From the NCBI GenBank assembly GCA_021738065.1, contig JAIPCT010000001.1:1-64000 (forward strand): 64,000 bases of DNA, read 5' to 3'. The translations under genes were made by a program, and so were the position numbers. The notes below the pieces were generated by a model. It saw nothing but the letters and a program-made list of their open reading frames with translations, was not told the DNA's origin and ran no database searches. The stretch comes from Burkholderiaceae bacterium (GTDB lineage Bacteria; Pseudomonadota; Gammaproteobacteria; Burkholderiales; Rhodocyclaceae). Of the stretch, positions 53,037 through 62,121 are shown in pieces; position 1 is the first letter of the stretch; each line of letters begins with the position of its first letter.

Positions 53037-54788
53037 ATGGCCCTCCCCGAACTGAGAACCCGACACGCTTTCTTCACCGGCAAGGGCGGGGTGGGCAAGA
53101 CATCCCTCTCCTGCGCAAGCGGACTCGCCATGGCCGAAGCCGGCCAACGAGTCCTCATCGTCAGTACCGACCCAGCCTCCAATCTCGATGAAGTACTTGG
53201 CACGGCACTGAGTCAAACGCCGACCGCGATACCCGGCGTGGCGGGTCTTTTCGCGCTCAACATCGATCCGGAAGCGGCCGCCCGCGACTACCGCGAACGC
53301 ATGGTCGGACCCTACCGGGGTGTCCTCCCGGCAGCGGCAATCCAGAGCATGGAGGAGCAGTTCTCCGGCGCGTGCACCATCGAGATCGCCGCCTTCGACG
53401 AATTCTCGAAACTGCTAGGCGATCCGGCGGCAACGCGCGATTTCGATCATGTCATCTTCGACACCGCCCCGACCGGGCATACCCTGCGACTGCTGACGCT
53501 TCCCTCGGCCTGGGACGAGTTCATCGCCTCGTCGACCGGCGGCGCGTCCTGCCTCGGGCCGCTTGCCGGACTGCAAAAGCAGAAGGCGCTTTACGCGGCC
53601 ACGGTCAAACGTCTTGCCGATTCCGAAGAAACCTCCGTCATTCTGGTCAGCCGCCCCGACGCCTCGGCATTGCGCGAAGCCGAGCGCACGCGCAGCGAAC
53701 TGGCCGATCTCGGTGTGCGCAACATCCAGCTCACCATCAATGGGCTATTCGTGGCGGCAACGCCGGGAGACGTCATCGCCGACGCCATGACCCGCCGCGC
53801 GGCAGACGCCCTTGCGGGCATGCCGGCAACCCTCTCCGGACTGCCCGGCAGTACGATTCCATTCCTGCCGCGCGGCACGGTCGGCATCGAAGCCCTGCGC
53901 GTCATGGCGCGACCCGAAACCGCCATCAAGCCGGGCTTCGCCGATGCCGCACCACAAACCCGGCTGCCGCCCGGTCTGCAGCGCATGGTCGAAGAAATTG
54001 CCGCGAGTCGCCGCGGAGTCATCATGACCATGGGCAAGGGCGGCGTCGGCAAGACCACCATCGCGGCGGCCATTGCCGTCGCCCTGGCCAAGCGCGGCCA
54101 CCCGGTGCTGCTGTCGACCACCGATCCCGCCGCCCATGTCGACGCCGCTGTGGAGGAAGCTGTCACGGGGCTGCGCGTGACCCGGATCGATCCCGCTCTT
54201 GAAGTCCTGCAATACACCGACGAAGTGCTGAAAAAAGCCGGCGACACGCTCGATGCGGCCGGCCGGGCCATGCTGGAGGAGGACCTGCGTTCCCCCTGCA
54301 CCGAAGAAATCGCGGTGTTTCGCGCCTTCGCCCGTACTGTCGACGAAGGCAAGGATGGATTCGTGGTGCTCGACACGGCACCCACGGGACACACGATTCT
54401 GCTGCTGGATGCGGCCGAGGCCTATCACCGCGAAGTAATGCGCACCCAGGGCGACATGCCCGAATCCGTGCGCCAGTTGTTGCCGCGCCTGCGCGACCCC
54501 GACTACACGCGAACCCTGATCGTGACGCTGGCCGAAGCCACTCCGGTGCACGAAGCCGAACGCCTGCAGGACGATCTCGCCCGGGCCGGCGTCAAACCCT
54601 ATGCCTGGGTGATCAACCAATCACTTCTGGCCAGCGGCACCCATGATCCGCTGCTGTCGGAACGCGGAGCCTACGAAGTGCCTTACATCCACCGAGTGTT
54701 AGATGAACTGGCGGAGCGCTGCGCTCTGATACCGTGGCTGGCCGAGGCGCCGACGGGCACGCAGGGCTTGTCGAAGCTGATCCAGTAA
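53037..54788 (+). CDS. arsA: Arsenite-transporting ATPase ArsA
   Basis: 583 aa with two homologous ATPase halves. P-loops are FFTGKGGVGKTSLSCASG and TMGKGGVGKTTIAAAIA; both halves contain DTAPTGHT. The arsenite-binding cysteines are in QFSGACTIEIAAFDEF and GASCLGP, and SPCTEEIAVFRAF in the second half. ATP hydrolysis energises efflux through the transporter. Frame is open upstream to 52872 inside arsD, but ATG 53037 is the natural start, 17 bases after arsD. Confidence 0.94.
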   Translation: MALPELRTRHAFFTGKGGVGKTSLSCASGLAMAEAGQRVLIVSTDPASNLDEVLGTALSQTPTAIPGVAGLFALNIDPEAAARDYRERMVGPYRGVLPAAAIQSMEEQFSGACTIEIAAFDEFSKLLGDPAATRDFDHVIFDTAPTGHTLRLLTLPSAWDEFIASSTGGASCLGPLAGLQKQKALYAATVKRLADSEETSVILVSRPDASALREAERTRSELADLGVRNIQLTINGLFVAATPGDVIADAMTRRAADALAGMPATLSGLPGSTIPFLPRGTVGIEALRVMARPETAIKPGFADAAPQTRLPPGLQRMVEEIAASRRGVIMTMGKGGVGKTTIAAAIAVALAKRGHPVLLSTTDPAAHVDAAVEEAVTGLRVTRIDPALEVLQYTDEVLKKAGDTLDAAGRAMLEEDLRSPCTEEIAVFRAFARTVDEGKDGFVVLDTAPTGHTILLLDAAEAYHREVMRTQGDMPESVRQLLPRLRDPDYTRTLIVTLAEATPVHEAERLQDDLARAGVKPYAWVINQSLLASGTHDPLLSERGAYEVPYIHRVLDELAERCALIPWLAEAPTGTQGLSKLIQ

Positions 54789-54893
54789 CAGGGACACGAT
54801 TCAGGCTTTCGATGACCGCGACAAGCCCGCAATAGAAGGGCGGCGACAAGGCAAACCCCGCTGGCGCAGCACCGCGCCGTGCGCCCACCCGGA

Positions 54894-56033
54894 TCAGAGA
54901 ATGCGGTTGCCTTCCAGCCAGGAAGCGGTCACCGACACCACATGACTGTCGGCATGGACCCTGATCAAGTCCGCACGCATTCCCGGCGCAATCTCGCCCC
55001 GGTCGTTCAAGCCGGCCAGACGTGCTGGATTGGCACTCACTACGGCGACAGCATCGGGAAGACCCCAGCCCGCTCGCTCAGTCAGCAAAAAAGCTGCATG
55101 CAACAGGCTCGCCGGCACATAGTCGGAAGACAGGCCGTCGAGCAGCCGTTCTTGCGCGAGCTCAAGCGCCGAGACGTTGCCCGAGTGCGAGCCGTTGCGC
55201 ACCACGTTTGGAGCGCCCATCACCACACCAAGATTGCTCTGCCGTGCCGTTCGCGCGGCTAGCAGTGTGGTGGGAAATTCCGAGATCACGACACCTTCCG
55301 CCACGGCCTCCGCCACATGCTCCGGCGTCGCATCGTCATGACTCGCGAGAGGGATGCCGCGAGTGCGACACACCTCGACAACAACGCTGCGGTTTGCGGC
55401 GCTGTGGCTCAAGTGATTCTTCTGCTGCTCGACGACAAACGCGTCCATTTCATGATTGCTCAGGCCGTGTTTGCCCTGATAGTACTCACGGTGTTTTGCG
55501 AGGTCGATGAACTGTCGCTGGCCAGGCGTGTGGTCCATCAGGGAAACAAGCTGCAGTGTCGCTTGCCCGACCAGCCCTTCGAACAATTCGATGAGCCTGG
55601 CGTAGGAGAGTTCGCAGCGCAAATGGAGCAGATGCCGGGCGCGTAGCAGGCCTCTCTCCCCGCAATGTTCGAGCGCTTCCAGCATCGGACGCAACTTGTC
55701 GGTGCGCGCAGTGCCGGTGCCGACATCGCCGATGGAAATGGCGTCGAGTACGGTGGTGATGCCAGCGGCGACAATCTGCGCATCATGCGCCAGGACCGCC
55801 GGCAAGGCCGGCCAGGTCACTCCCGGCCGGGGTGTCAGATGTTTTTCGAGGTTATCGGTATGCAGTTCGACCAGGCCCGGCAGCAGGTAGTCGCCGTTCC
55901 AGTCTTCCGCGGTGGTAGCCGTCGTGCCGCGTGCCAAATCCGCAATCCGGCCATTGGCCAGGTGCAGGGTGCCGAGAAACTCCTCGTCCCGCGTCACGAT
56001 ACGGGCGTTGCGAATCGTTAACTCTGTGCTCAT
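54894..56033 (-). CDS. phnM: PhnM-type diphosphatase, second copy
   Basis: 379 aa from ATG 56033 (AGGGTGG upstream). An amidohydrolase-fold enzyme: LVELHTDNLEKHLTPRPGVT, LQLVSLMDHTPGQRQF, ASHDDATPEHVAEAVAEG and VRNGSHSGNVSALELAQ. PhnM removes diphosphate from alpha-D-ribose-1-methylphosphonate-5-triphosphate analogues. It is the last gene of phnC-D-E-phnM, and a paralogue of the gene at 60256. Why two are kept is unclear. Confidence 0.88.
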   Translation of the reverse strand: MSTELTIRNARIVTRDEEFLGTLHLANGRIADLARGTTATTAEDWNGDYLLPGLVELHTDNLEKHLTPRPGVTWPALPAVLAHDAQIVAAGITTVLDAISIGDVGTGTARTDKLRPMLEALEHCGERGLLRARHLLHLRCELSYARLIELFEGLVGQATLQLVSLMDHTPGQRQFIDLAKHREYYQGKHGLSNHEMDAFVVEQQKNHLSHSAANRSVVVEVCRTRGIPLASHDDATPEHVAEAVAEGVVISEFPTTLLAARTARQSNLGVVMGAPNVVRNGSHSGNVSALELAQERLLDGLSSDYVPASLLHAAFLLTERAGWGLPDAVAVVSANPARLAGLNDRGEIAPGMRADLIRVHADSHVVSVTASWLEGNRIL

Positions 56034-56071
56034 GCTGCCACCCTGTTGCGCAGACGCCGATGCGGCTGCAT

Positions 56072-56872
56072 TCAAATGAACCGTTTGCGAATCTGCGCCG
56101 AAACCAGATCGATCAGGCTAACGGTAACGATGATGATGATCATCACCGCACAGGTTTCGGCATAGTAAAAGCCGCGAATAATTTCCCACAGCACCACGCC
56201 GATGCCGCCGGCACCGACCATGCCGACCACCGTGGCGGAGCGCACGTTCGATTCGAAGCGATAAAGCGAATATGAAATCCACAGTGGCAGCACCTGCGGG
56301 ATGACGCCGAAGACGATCTCTTCCAGCGCTGTCGCGCCGGTGGAACGGATACCCTCCACCGGATGAGGATCGATGGCCTCGACCGCTTCCGAAAACAGCT
56401 TCGCCAGGATGCCTGTCGTATGAACGAACAGAGCCAGCACCCCGGCAAACGGCCCGAGGCCTACGGCCACCACAAACAGCATGGCGAAAACCATTTCGTT
56501 GATGGCGCGCGCGGCATCCATCAGCCGCCGCACGGGTTGATGAATCCACGCCGGTGTGATGTTCCCGGCACAGAGCAGGCCGAACGGCACTGCCAGGACC
56601 ACGGCAAGCACCGATCCCCACACGGCGATCTGCAGCGTGATCAGCATCTCATGCAGATAGATGCGCCAGTCACCAAAGTTGGGCGGAAAGAAATCCGCAA
56701 CATAGGTGACCATGTTGCCGGAATCCCGGATCAGGTCGGCGGGCCGCATGTCGGCCCCGGACCAGGATCCCGCCAGAATCGCCAGGAAAAGTCCCCACCC
56801 GGCCAATTGGGCCACCGATGCCTTGGGGAAGGCACCGGCGGGATCAGGCAATACTTGCGTGCGTTCGGACAT
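56072..56872 (-). CDS. phnE: Phosphonate ABC transporter permease PhnE
   Basis: 266 aa, five or six helices. The permease EAA region is [20 protein letters not shown] then [19 protein letters not shown]-type stretch [20 protein letters not shown] is as in PhnE. It forms the membrane channel for phosphonate uptake together with PhnC and PhnD. Confidence 0.92.
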   Translation of the reverse strand: MSERTQVLPDPAGAFPKASVAQLAGWGLFLAILAGSWSGADMRPADLIRDSGNMVTYVADFFPPNFGDWRIYLHEMLITLQIAVWGSVLAVVLAVPFGLLCAGNITPAWIHQPVRRLMDAARAINEMVFAMLFVVAVGLGPFAGVLALFVHTTGILAKLFSEAVEAIDPHPVEGIRSTGATALEEIVFGVIPQVLPLWISYSLYRFESNVRSATVVGMVGAGGIGVVLWEIIRGFYYAETCAVMIIIIVTVSLIDLVSAQIRKRFI

Positions 56873-56896
56873 GAGATGCGTATTTCGATCCGACGC

Positions 56897-57877
56897 TTAC
56901 TTCAGGGCAGCAAGTTTTTGATTGAGCTCGCCAAGTTTCTGGTCGATTTCCTGAATCTTGGCCTGCTTGTCGCTTGCACTCAGGGTGCCGTCGGCAGCGA
57001 TCTTGCTCTTTTGTTTGAATAGTTCGAGCTGGCGGATGGGGAGCAGCTGGTTGTTGTTGGATTCGGAAAAGCCCTTGTAGTTGATCTTGCTCAAAATAGC
57101 CAGTTCGCGCGCCGCATCCGGGCCACTACCATAGGTGAGGAAGAACGCCTTGATTTTCGCCTTGGCTTCGTGGTCCAGGTCCTCGCGCCAGACCATCGGG
57201 TCAGCGGGAATCAGGGGCGATTTCCAGATGATGCGCAACTCCTTGAGTTTTTCCGGAAAACGCTGGGAGAACTTTTCCCAGTTTTCGGTGTTGTTGGTCG
57301 CCATGTCGACCTGCTTGTTGATCACGGCCATCAGGTTGGTTTCGTGGTTGGCAGCGCGAATGGTCTTGAAGTGCGTCTTCGGGTCGATATGGTTGAGCGC
57401 GAAGACGTAGTAGCTGGGAACCAGGAAGCCGGAGGTCGAGTTCGGGTCGCCGATGCCGAAGTTGATGTCCTTGCCATGCTTGACCAGGTCGTCCAGCGTC
57501 TTGTACGGTGAATCCTTGTGGGTGATCACGAGCGACCAATAGCCGGGTGAGCCGTCCATGGCAACGACTTTGGCGAAAATTTCTCCGCGCGAGCGATCCA
57601 CGGCTTCCATGGCAGATTTGTTGCCGAACCAGCCGACCTGTACCTTGTTGAAACGCATGCCTTCAATCACCCCCGCATAGTCCGGGGCGAAGAAGGCGTT
57701 CACCTTGATGCCGGTTTGCTTGCTCATGTCATCGAGCAGCGGCTGCCAGTTCTGCTTGAGGACCTGGGACGATTCGGTGGCGATGATGCCGAAGTTGATC
57801 TCTTTCGGCGATTCGGCAAGGACCGGCGTGGTCACGGCAGCAGCCAGCGCGACGGAGGCGATCAGTTTCTTGAACAT
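56897..57877 (-). CDS. phnD: Phosphonate-binding periplasmic protein PhnD
   Basis: 326 aa with a signal peptide (LIASVALAAAVTTPVLA, cleaved near AESPKE). Family features: FGIIATESSQVLKQNWQPLL, YAGVIEGMRFNKVQVGWFGN and GDPNSTSGFLVPSYYVF, the latter lining the phosphonate pocket. The last 40 residues are a charged helix (SDKQAKIQEIDQKLGELNQK). It delivers phosphonates to PhnCE. Confidence 0.93.
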   Translation of the reverse strand: MFKKLIASVALAAAVTTPVLAESPKEINFGIIATESSQVLKQNWQPLLDDMSKQTGIKVNAFFAPDYAGVIEGMRFNKVQVGWFGNKSAMEAVDRSRGEIFAKVVAMDGSPGYWSLVITHKDSPYKTLDDLVKHGKDINFGIGDPNSTSGFLVPSYYVFALNHIDPKTHFKTIRAANHETNLMAVINKQVDMATNNTENWEKFSQRFPEKLKELRIIWKSPLIPADPMVWREDLDHEAKAKIKAFFLTYGSGPDAARELAILSKINYKGFSESNNNQLLPIRQLELFKQKSKIAADGTLSASDKQAKIQEIDQKLGELNQKLAALK

Positions 57878-57900
57878 GGTTGTGATTCCCTTTCGTGGAT

Positions 57901-58788
57901 TTAGAGGACTTGGGCTTGCAGGACAGGTTCGGCCTGACGCATTGGCACATGCTGCCGCTCGACGTAGGCCGGATGGACAAGAGCGGCTGGGGAGGACGCT
58001 GGCGCGGGCGTTGTCAGCAGATCCTCGACCTCCGCGCCATACAGTTCGCGCAACAACTGCGGAGTCAGACTGGCCGAGGCACCGTCATAGACGACTTTGC
58101 CCCGGTGCAAGGCAACGGTTCGCGGGCAATATTTCAAAGCGATGTCGACCTGATGCAGCGATACCATGACCGTGGTCCCATCCTCGCGGTTGATGCGGGC
58201 GAGAATGTCCATCACCTTGCGCGATGACTCGGGATCGAGCGAAGCGATCGGTTCGTCGGCGAGGATGATGTCGGCCTTTTGCACCAGCGTGCGCGCGATG
58301 GCGGCACGCTGCTGCTGACCGCCGGAGAGGGTCGAGGCCCGCTGATGCGCTCGCCCCGAAAGCCCCACGCGACCCAATGCCGCGACTCCGTGACGGATTT
58401 CATCGCGGGTAAAGTAGCGCAGTGAGCTGCGCCACGTCGGTACCCGATACAGCATACCGGCCAGCACATTGGTAATCACCGGCAGCCGTTCCACCAGATT
58501 GAACTGCTGAAAAACGAAACCGATGTTGGCGCGAATATCGCGAATGTCCTTGGCAATGACACCACCCTGCTGCGCGACACGACCATCGATACGCACTGCG
58601 GAGGAACCACTGTCGAGGTCAGCGGCGGAAAGGCCCGCGATGTGGCGCATCAGGGTGGACTTGCCCGAGCCAGAAGCGCCGATCAGGGCGACCATTTCTC
58701 CCGGGGCAACACTGAGACTGACATCGTCAAGCGCTTTCTCCCGTAAATAGCTTTTGCTGAGGCAGGTGACATCGATCGATGAACGCAT
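57901..58788 (-). CDS. phnC: Phosphonate ABC transporter ATP-binding protein PhnC
   Basis: 295 aa. Walker [19 protein letters not shown], signature [17 protein letters not shown], Walker [18 protein letters not shown], and switch His in [14 protein letters not shown]. The [20 protein letters not shown] stretch is typical of PhnC. The C-terminal 45 residues are an Ala/Pro-rich extension. First gene of phnCDE-phnM; it starts 178 bases after the EEP-family gene, a gap likely to hold its promoter, though no Pho box was recognised. Confidence 0.93.
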   Translation of the reverse strand: MRSSIDVTCLSKSYLREKALDDVSLSVAPGEMVALIGASGSGKSTLMRHIAGLSAADLDSGSSAVRIDGRVAQQGGVIAKDIRDIRANIGFVFQQFNLVERLPVITNVLAGMLYRVPTWRSSLRYFTRDEIRHGVAALGRVGLSGRAHQRASTLSGGQQQRAAIARTLVQKADIILADEPIASLDPESSRKVMDILARINREDGTTVMVSLHQVDIALKYCPRTVALHRGKVVYDGASASLTPQLLRELYGAEVEDLLTTPAPASSPAALVHPAYVERQHVPMRQAEPVLQAQVL

Positions 58789-58966
58789 AGCTCTCTTTCA
58801 TTGGCCACTGATGTGCTGAAAAACTCGATCCCAGACAAGGAAACCAGATCTGGGGAAGGCGGTACTGCGTGCAGCGTTTGGAATTGCCACCCGTGTTCAG
58901 GCTTGAAGTTCCGTTTGCTACATTGATGGAGAAGTCTATACAAGCTATGTGAACGGGTTGTTGCAT

Positions 58967-59785
58967 TCAGATGACGAATTTCACCGAGCCGAAACTCGCG
59001 GCGAGGATCACGTGGGTTTCCACGCCGCAGTGGTCGCTGGGCTTCACGCCTGACAGCGCGTCCGCTGAGTTCAGGACGACTGCCGAATCGCTGAACTCCG
59101 GCAGTTGCCCGTGTCTGCACGGAATCGAAAAGATGTGATCGAGGTCGCGCCAGTTCCCGTCCGCACCAACACACGTGGTCTTTTCTCCGCCGCCGCCGGC
59201 GACATGAGTGTCAAGAAGACGCCACGGCGGCCCGAGATAGTGATGCAACTCCGGCGCCTGCCTGTCCGCATTGAAATCGCCGCAGACCAACGCCGCGTCG
59301 TAACTGCAACGGAAAAGCTCATGCGACAGAACAGCTTCCAGTTGGCGGCGGCGAAGTTCGCCGCCGCCCGCCAGATGGGACAGATGGACATTGGCGACCA
59401 GCACCGATTGCGCGCCTACGTTGATCAGGCAGACCTGCGCACTGCGGCCACCATCCTCAATCGACGATGGCAGCGGAATTTCAAGACACTGACTGAAAGG
59501 GTATCTCGACAGCAGGGCAAGGCCGGAATAGCTGTCGACCCAAAGACCATCGCAGTTGCGCCGCTTGCGGCGCGCCGGAACGAAACAAACATTCAGGCCC
59601 AGACAGCGCCCAAGACGTGCAGCCGTATCAAGGCTGCCATCGATACTGGCAAACGACTCCTGCACGGCCACGACATCGGGATTCCGCTCAGCCAGTTGCC
59701 TTTCCAGCGCCTGCATCCGCGACTGATAGTCACCATCGCACTTCCAGGTGTTGATGGTGACTATCTTCAGGATCTGAGCGCTCAC
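58967..59785 (-). CDS. Endonuclease/exonuclease/phosphatase (EEP) family phosphodiesterase
   Basis: 272 aa, cytoplasmic. EEP fold residues in order: TINTWKCDGDY, VVAVQESF (metal-binding Glu), NVHLSH, CGDFNADR (Asn/Asp of the active site), RDLDHIFS and PSDHCGVETHV (catalytic Asp-His). Such enzymes cut phosphodiesters of nucleic acids, lipids or cyclic phosphates. It follows the GNAT in the C-P lyase operon by 11 bases. A role in opening ribose cyclic phosphate, as PhnP does in E. coli, is possible (inference). Confidence 0.82.
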   Translation of the reverse strand: MSAQILKIVTINTWKCDGDYQSRMQALERQLAERNPDVVAVQESFASIDGSLDTAARLGRCLGLNVCFVPARRKRRNCDGLWVDSYSGLALLSRYPFSQCLEIPLPSSIEDGGRSAQVCLINVGAQSVLVANVHLSHLAGGGELRRRQLEAVLSHELFRCSYDAALVCGDFNADRQAPELHHYLGPPWRLLDTHVAGGGGEKTTCVGADGNWRDLDHIFSIPCRHGQLPEFSDSAVVLNSADALSGVKPSDHCGVETHVILAASFGSVKFVI

Positions 59786-59796
59786 GCGATACGCGG

Positions 59797-60225
59797 CTAT
59801 GCCAGGTCGACCACAAAACTCACGCCGTGTCGCCGAAAGCCGAGTGCGTCGTAGAAACGATGGGCATCGGCCCGTTTCGTGTTGGAGGAGAGGGCCAGCT
59901 TTCCAGCACCGCCCTGACGCGCCAAATCAAGCGCACTCGCCATGAGTAGGCGGCCGATTCCCTGGCGCCGCCGATCCCGCGCCACCACCACCGAATCCAC
60001 CAGTGCCTGAGGCTGTCCAGCGTGAATCAGCGTGACATAAAGTAAAAGGTAGAACGCCCCGACTGCTACGCCATCCTCCCACGCCATGTAGTAACTGCCG
60101 GTTCGCTGTACCTGTTCGAACAGAAACCGCCCCTCACTTGGCGAAATCCGCGGCTCGTCGTCAAGCTCGGTCAGCAGGGCCAGCAGTACCGGCAGTTCTT
60201 CATCGCTTACGCGGCGGATTTCCAT
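59797..60225 (-). CDS. GNAT acetyltransferase in the C-P lyase operon (PhnO-like position)
   Basis: 142 aa. Acetyl-CoA site VVVARDRRRQGIGRLLMASA, then KLALSSNTKRADAHRFYDAL and LGFRRHGVSFVVDL. In E. coli, phnO N-acetylates aminoalkylphosphonates, permitting their use by C-P lyase. Location between phnM and the EEP gene suggests the same, but sequence alone does not settle the substrate. Confidence 0.82.
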   Translation of the reverse strand: MEIRRVSDEELPVLLALLTELDDEPRISPSEGRFLFEQVQRTGSYYMAWEDGVAVGAFYLLLYVTLIHAGQPQALVDSVVVARDRRRQGIGRLLMASALDLARQGGAGKLALSSNTKRADAHRFYDALGFRRHGVSFVVDLA

Positions 60226-60255
60226 CTGTATCCCTGCCCCACCAATGCGACAGTC

Positions 60256-61392
60256 TCAGGAAGTGCGCCGCCCGTTTAGCCAGACCGTCATCGGGTGTGG
60301 AATGTGCCCGGACTCGCGCACGCGAACGAGATCGGCGCGCAAGCCGATGGCAATTTCACCGCGATCGTCGAGACCCGCCAAGCGCGCCGGGTTGCGCGTG
60401 ACCGTGGCGACCGCCTGCGACAGACTCCAGCCAGCCCCCTCGTGCAACATGAATGCGGCGAACAGCAGACTCGCCGGGACGTAGTCCGAGGAAAGCGTGT
60501 CGAGCAGGTCGTGCCGGGCCAGCTCACCCGCTGCAATGTTGCCGGAGTGCGAGCCGCCGCGCACGATATTGGGGGCACCCATCATGATGCCGATGCCATG
60601 CTCGCGGGCGACGCGGGCGGCCTCCAGCGTGGTGGGAAACTCCGAGATCGTAACGCCCTCGGCAAGCGCCTCGTGCACGTGTCCGGCCGTGGTGTCGTCG
60701 TGACTGGCCAGGGCGATGCCACGCTGCCGAGCATGTTCCACGATCGCCGCCCGATTGCTCGCCGCATTGCGTTCCTGCAGCGTCTGCAGTTCCGCCACCA
60801 CCTGGGCAAGTCGTTCGTCGCTCCAGGGCTCGCGCTTCTGATAGTAGAGCCGAAATTTTTCGATGTCGGTCCACTGCCGCTGACCCGGTGTGTGGTCCAT
60901 GATCGACATCAGCTTGAGCAGAGGTTCGTCGAGGATCGGCTCCATCTCGTCGAGCAAGCTGTCAGCCCCTATTTCGCAGCGAAGGTGCAGCAGGTGATCG
61001 GCCCGCGTCAGCTTCGCATCCAGGGCCTGGCGTATCGCGGCAACGGTCCCCCGCAACTTTCGCGCGGATTTGCCCAAGGCGTCGACGTCGCCGACACGGA
61101 TCGAGTCGAATACGGTGGTGATTCCGGCGGCCGCAATCTGGGCGTCGTGGATCAAGGTCGCGGACAGCAGCGGCCATTCGACGCCCGGCCGCGGCGACAT
61201 GTGCTTCTCCATGTTGTCCGTGTGCAATTCGACCAGACCAGGCAGCAGAAAGTCGCCTTCGAGATCCTGGGCAGATGGCAGCGCAGTACCGCCGCGCACG
61301 ACGTCATCAATGCGACCGCCGATGACATTGACCGTACCGAGAAATGTCTCGTTTGCGGTGACGACGCGGGCATTAGTCAGGGTCATCCTCAT
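60256..61392 (-). CDS. phnM: PhnM-type diphosphatase, C-P lyase operon copy
   Basis: 378 aa. Amidohydrolase motifs LVELHTDNMEKHMSPRPGVE, LKLMSIMDHTPGQRQWTDIE, ASHDDTTAGHVHEALAEG and IVRGGSHSGNIAAGELA. It hydrolyses the triphosphate of the ribose-phosphonate adduct made by PhnGHIL to monophosphate, which PhnJ then cleaves. It overlaps phnL (ATGA). Confidence 0.92.
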   Translation of the reverse strand: MRMTLTNARVVTANETFLGTVNVIGGRIDDVVRGGTALPSAQDLEGDFLLPGLVELHTDNMEKHMSPRPGVEWPLLSATLIHDAQIAAAGITTVFDSIRVGDVDALGKSARKLRGTVAAIRQALDAKLTRADHLLHLRCEIGADSLLDEMEPILDEPLLKLMSIMDHTPGQRQWTDIEKFRLYYQKREPWSDERLAQVVAELQTLQERNAASNRAAIVEHARQRGIALASHDDTTAGHVHEALAEGVTISEFPTTLEAARVAREHGIGIMMGAPNIVRGGSHSGNIAAGELARHDLLDTLSSDYVPASLLFAAFMLHEGAGWSLSQAVATVTRNPARLAGLDDRGEIAIGLRADLVRVRESGHIPHPMTVWLNGRRTS

Positions 61393-62093
61393 GCGACGGC
61401 CTCGAGTCGCTGCACCGCGACAGGATGGAGCCGGGTAGCCACGCGGCCACGGATATCCGTATCGTGGAATATCCCGACCACGGCGGCGCCGCGACGGCGG
61501 GCTTCATCGATGAGTTCGGCGACGCGCTCGGCATTGGCGGCGTCGAGCGAAGCGGTAGGTTCGTCGAGCAGCAGGATCGGCTTCTCGGCGATCAGCCCGC
61601 GCGCGATGTTGACGCGCTGCTGCTCGCCTCCGGAGAACGTCGCCGGCGGCAAATGCCAGAGCCGTTCGGGCAGGTGCAGTCGCGCCAGCAGGATGGCCGC
61701 TCGTGCGCGCGCCGATGCGGCATCAACACCCAGTTCGCGCAGCGGCTCGGCCACCACATCCAGCGTCGACACACGCGGAATCACCCGCAGGAACTGGCTG
61801 ACATAGCCGAGCGTGCTGCGGCGCAGGGCGAGAATTTCACGCGGCGCGGCGCACGGCAGGTCGACCCAGCGCCCCTCATGGCGCAGACGGATCTCGCCGG
61901 CGCTGGCGAGATAGTTGCCGAACAGGCAGCGCAGCAAAGTGCTTTTGCCGGCCCCGGAGGGGCCGACCAGCGCCACACATTCACCGCTGGCCACGCTCAG
62001 CGCGACATCGTGCAGCACGGCTATCCGTGCCGCGTTCCGGTTGTGCAGCGTGAAGGTCTTTTCCAGACCGCGTACCTCTATGAACTTTTCCAT
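61389..62093 (-). CDS. phnL: C-P lyase subunit PhnL
   Basis: 234 aa from ATG 62093. ABC-type ATPase: Walker A ALVGPSGAGKSTLLRCLFGN, signature FSGGEQQRVNIARGLIAEKP, Walker B ILLLDEPTASLDAANAE. It is not a transporter; PhnL works with PhnGHI in forming the ribose-phosphonate nucleotide. Starts 29 bases after phnK stops. Confidence 0.92.
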   Translation of the reverse strand: MEKFIEVRGLEKTFTLHNRNAARIAVLHDVALSVASGECVALVGPSGAGKSTLLRCLFGNYLASAGEIRLRHEGRWVDLPCAAPREILALRRSTLGYVSQFLRVIPRVSTLDVVAEPLRELGVDAASARARAAILLARLHLPERLWHLPPATFSGGEQQRVNIARGLIAEKPILLLDEPTASLDAANAERVAELIDEARRRGAAVVGIFHDTDIRGRVATRLHPVAVQRLEAVA

Positions 62094-62121
62094 GCGTTCT
62101 CCGTGATTTGTCCGGCCGCTC

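Noticed and set aside
58789-58966. Pho box before phnC
   Set aside because: No pair of CTGTCA-like heptamers with the right spacing was found on the minus strand, though phosphate control would be expected.
59821-59845. CGCCGTGTCGCCG in the GNAT gene, similar to part of the 23-bp repeat
   Set aside because: It encodes GFRRHGVSF, a standard GNAT C-terminal motif, and the match stops after 11 bases.
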